Assembly: GCA_016206955.1 (NCBI GenBank)
Contig: JACQQO010000068.1
Location: 1-6,873, forward strand
Origin: Candidatus Omnitrophota bacterium
Lineage (GTDB): Bacteria; Omnitrophota; Omnitrophia; Omnitrophales; Danuiimicrobiaceae
Direction: 5' to 3'
DNA length: 6,873 bases
Below are positions 6,304 to 6,873 of this stretch, in pieces (positions within the stretch are counted from its first letter, which is position 1; every line of letters begins with the position of its first letter). Under the pieces are notes generated by a model. The model saw nothing but the letters and a program-made list of their open reading frames with translations. It ran no database searches and had not been told where the DNA came from. Both the position numbers and the translations under genes were made by a program.

Positions 6304-6310
6304 CTCCTTT
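6304..6310 (-). promoter_or_regulatory. Ribosome-binding site of skp, deciding the start
   Basis: AAAGGAG, 6 nt before the ATG at 6297. The frame also extends to a TTG at 6315, but this site would then fall within the coding sequence, so the ATG is the start. Confidence 0.85.
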
Positions 6311-6345
6311 CTCAACTTTTAAACTGCTTTAAAACAGTCGAATGT

Positions 6346-6873
6346 TTAAAAACTCCGGCTCAAGCTGAATTCAAAGCGGCCGTTTTTATCTTCCGTATCT
6401 CGATTCACAATCGGCAAACCATAATAAAAAGCGATCGGGCCAACGGGGGTATTAATCTTAATTCCGGGTCCGATACTGACGCGAAATTCTCCGAAATCAA
6501 TGTTGTAACTGTCGCGTTCCACATCACCAACGTCTACAAACAGAGCGCCTTTAAAATTCTCAAGATAAGGGATAGCAAAGGTATACTCCAGATTGACAAT
6601 CACCATCGACGTTCCGCCGATCGCACTTCCACCTTCGATCGGGCCCACCCGTTTAAAATTGTAACCTCGAACGGTCCCGTAACCGCCGGCGTAAAACCGG
6701 TCAAACACCGGCACTTGCTCCGAGCCGAGATCATCAGAAAATCCGGCACGAACTCGCCATTCAATCACATGTTTGCCGCCTTGGAAACTCCAGTATTTGG
6801 TCGAATTTGCCTGAAGAACATAATAATCTTCATCGGCGCCCAAAAACGTGCCGATCAGCTCCCCCGAAATCCC
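6346..6873 (-). CDS. bamA: BamA (Omp85) outer-membrane assembly factor, C-terminal barrel, 5' end cut by window edge
   Basis: BamA is the central pore of the BAM machine that folds beta-barrel proteins into the outer membrane. Only the last 175 residues are visible, open at the window edge; full proteins run about 750-850 residues with N-terminal POTRA domains. The conserved stretch VPVFDRFYAGGYGTVRGYNF (visible residues 54-73) holds the VRGF/Y motif of barrel loop L6, with Arg69 as its key residue. Alternating strands follow, such as MVIVNLEYTFAIPY (90-103), ALFVDVGDV (110-118), RVSIGPGIKINTPVGPIAFYYGLPI (131-155) and RFEFSLSRSF (166-175). The last residue is Phe, as expected for the C-terminal beta-signal. 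The downstream skp gene favours BamA over TamA or other Omp85 members. A TTG at 6843 is not a real start, because the frame continues upstream with family-like sequence. Confidence 0.92.
   Translation of the reverse strand, partial: GISGELIGTFLGADEDYYVLQANSTKYWSFQGGKHVIEWRVRAGFSDDLGSEQVPVFDRFYAGGYGTVRGYNFKRVGPIEGGSAIGGTSMVIVNLEYTFAIPYLENFKGALFVDVGDVERDSYNIDFGEFRVSIGPGIKINTPVGPIAFYYGLPIVNRDTEDKNGRFEFSLSRSF

Noticed and set aside
6298..6315. Upstream TTG start for skp (six extra residues)
   Set aside because: The strong AAAGGAG would lie inside the extended coding sequence and is ideally placed for the ATG at 6297, which also gives a normal signal peptide.
6319..6335. Dyad CTGCTTTAAAACAG in the bamA-skp gap
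   Set aside because: It is short, A/T-rich, with one mismatch and no loop. It has no U-tract and cannot form a useful hairpin.

Overview
The window comes from a diderm (Gram-negative) bacterium with lipid A. All seven genes lie on the minus strand, so transcription runs from the high-coordinate end to the low one. The gene set is an outer-membrane biogenesis cluster followed by a nitrogen-linked pair. The LpxC-FabZ fusion is known from Bacteroidetes/Chlorobi-type genomes and several uncultivated diderm lineages. LpxI is used here instead of LpxH. Together with a moderate G+C content (judged by eye) and a NifA-like sigma-54 activator, this fits an uncultivated diderm phylum, for example a PVC/Omnitrophota-type lineage. 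That placement is inference; no phylogenetic marker is present.

Layout in transcription order. 6873-6346: C-terminal barrel of BamA, whose 5' part is outside the window. 6297-5761: a Skp/OmpH periplasmic chaperone, starting at an internal ATG with a good Shine-Dalgarno. 5728-4400: a fused LpxC-FabZ. 4403-3612: lpxA, overlapping the fusion by ATGA. 3611-3486: a 126-bp gap with two competing inverted repeats. 3485-2673: lpxI. 2664-1108: a GAF-AAA+-Fis-type sigma-54 activator, 8 nt after lpxI. 1107-922: a 186-bp gap with a dyad and a near-consensus sigma-54 promoter. 921-1: an ammonium transporter whose 3' end is outside the window.

How the parts fit. BamA and Skp insert and chaperone outer-membrane proteins. 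LpxA, LpxC and LpxI are lipid A steps 1, 2 and 4. FabZ sits at the branch between fatty acid elongation and the 3-hydroxyacyl pool used by LpxA. LpxD (step 3), often found between skp and lpxC, is absent here. The activator appears to be co-transcribed with lpxI and probably drives the sigma-54 promoter of amt. This would link an envelope operon to nitrogen uptake.

I see no mobile element, CRISPR array, tRNA or rRNA and no clearly new defence or metabolic system. The best leads are the lpxI leader with mutually exclusive hairpins, the 14-bp sequence shared by the two regulatory gaps, and an intact internal ribosome-binding site and start codon at the LpxC/FabZ junction.
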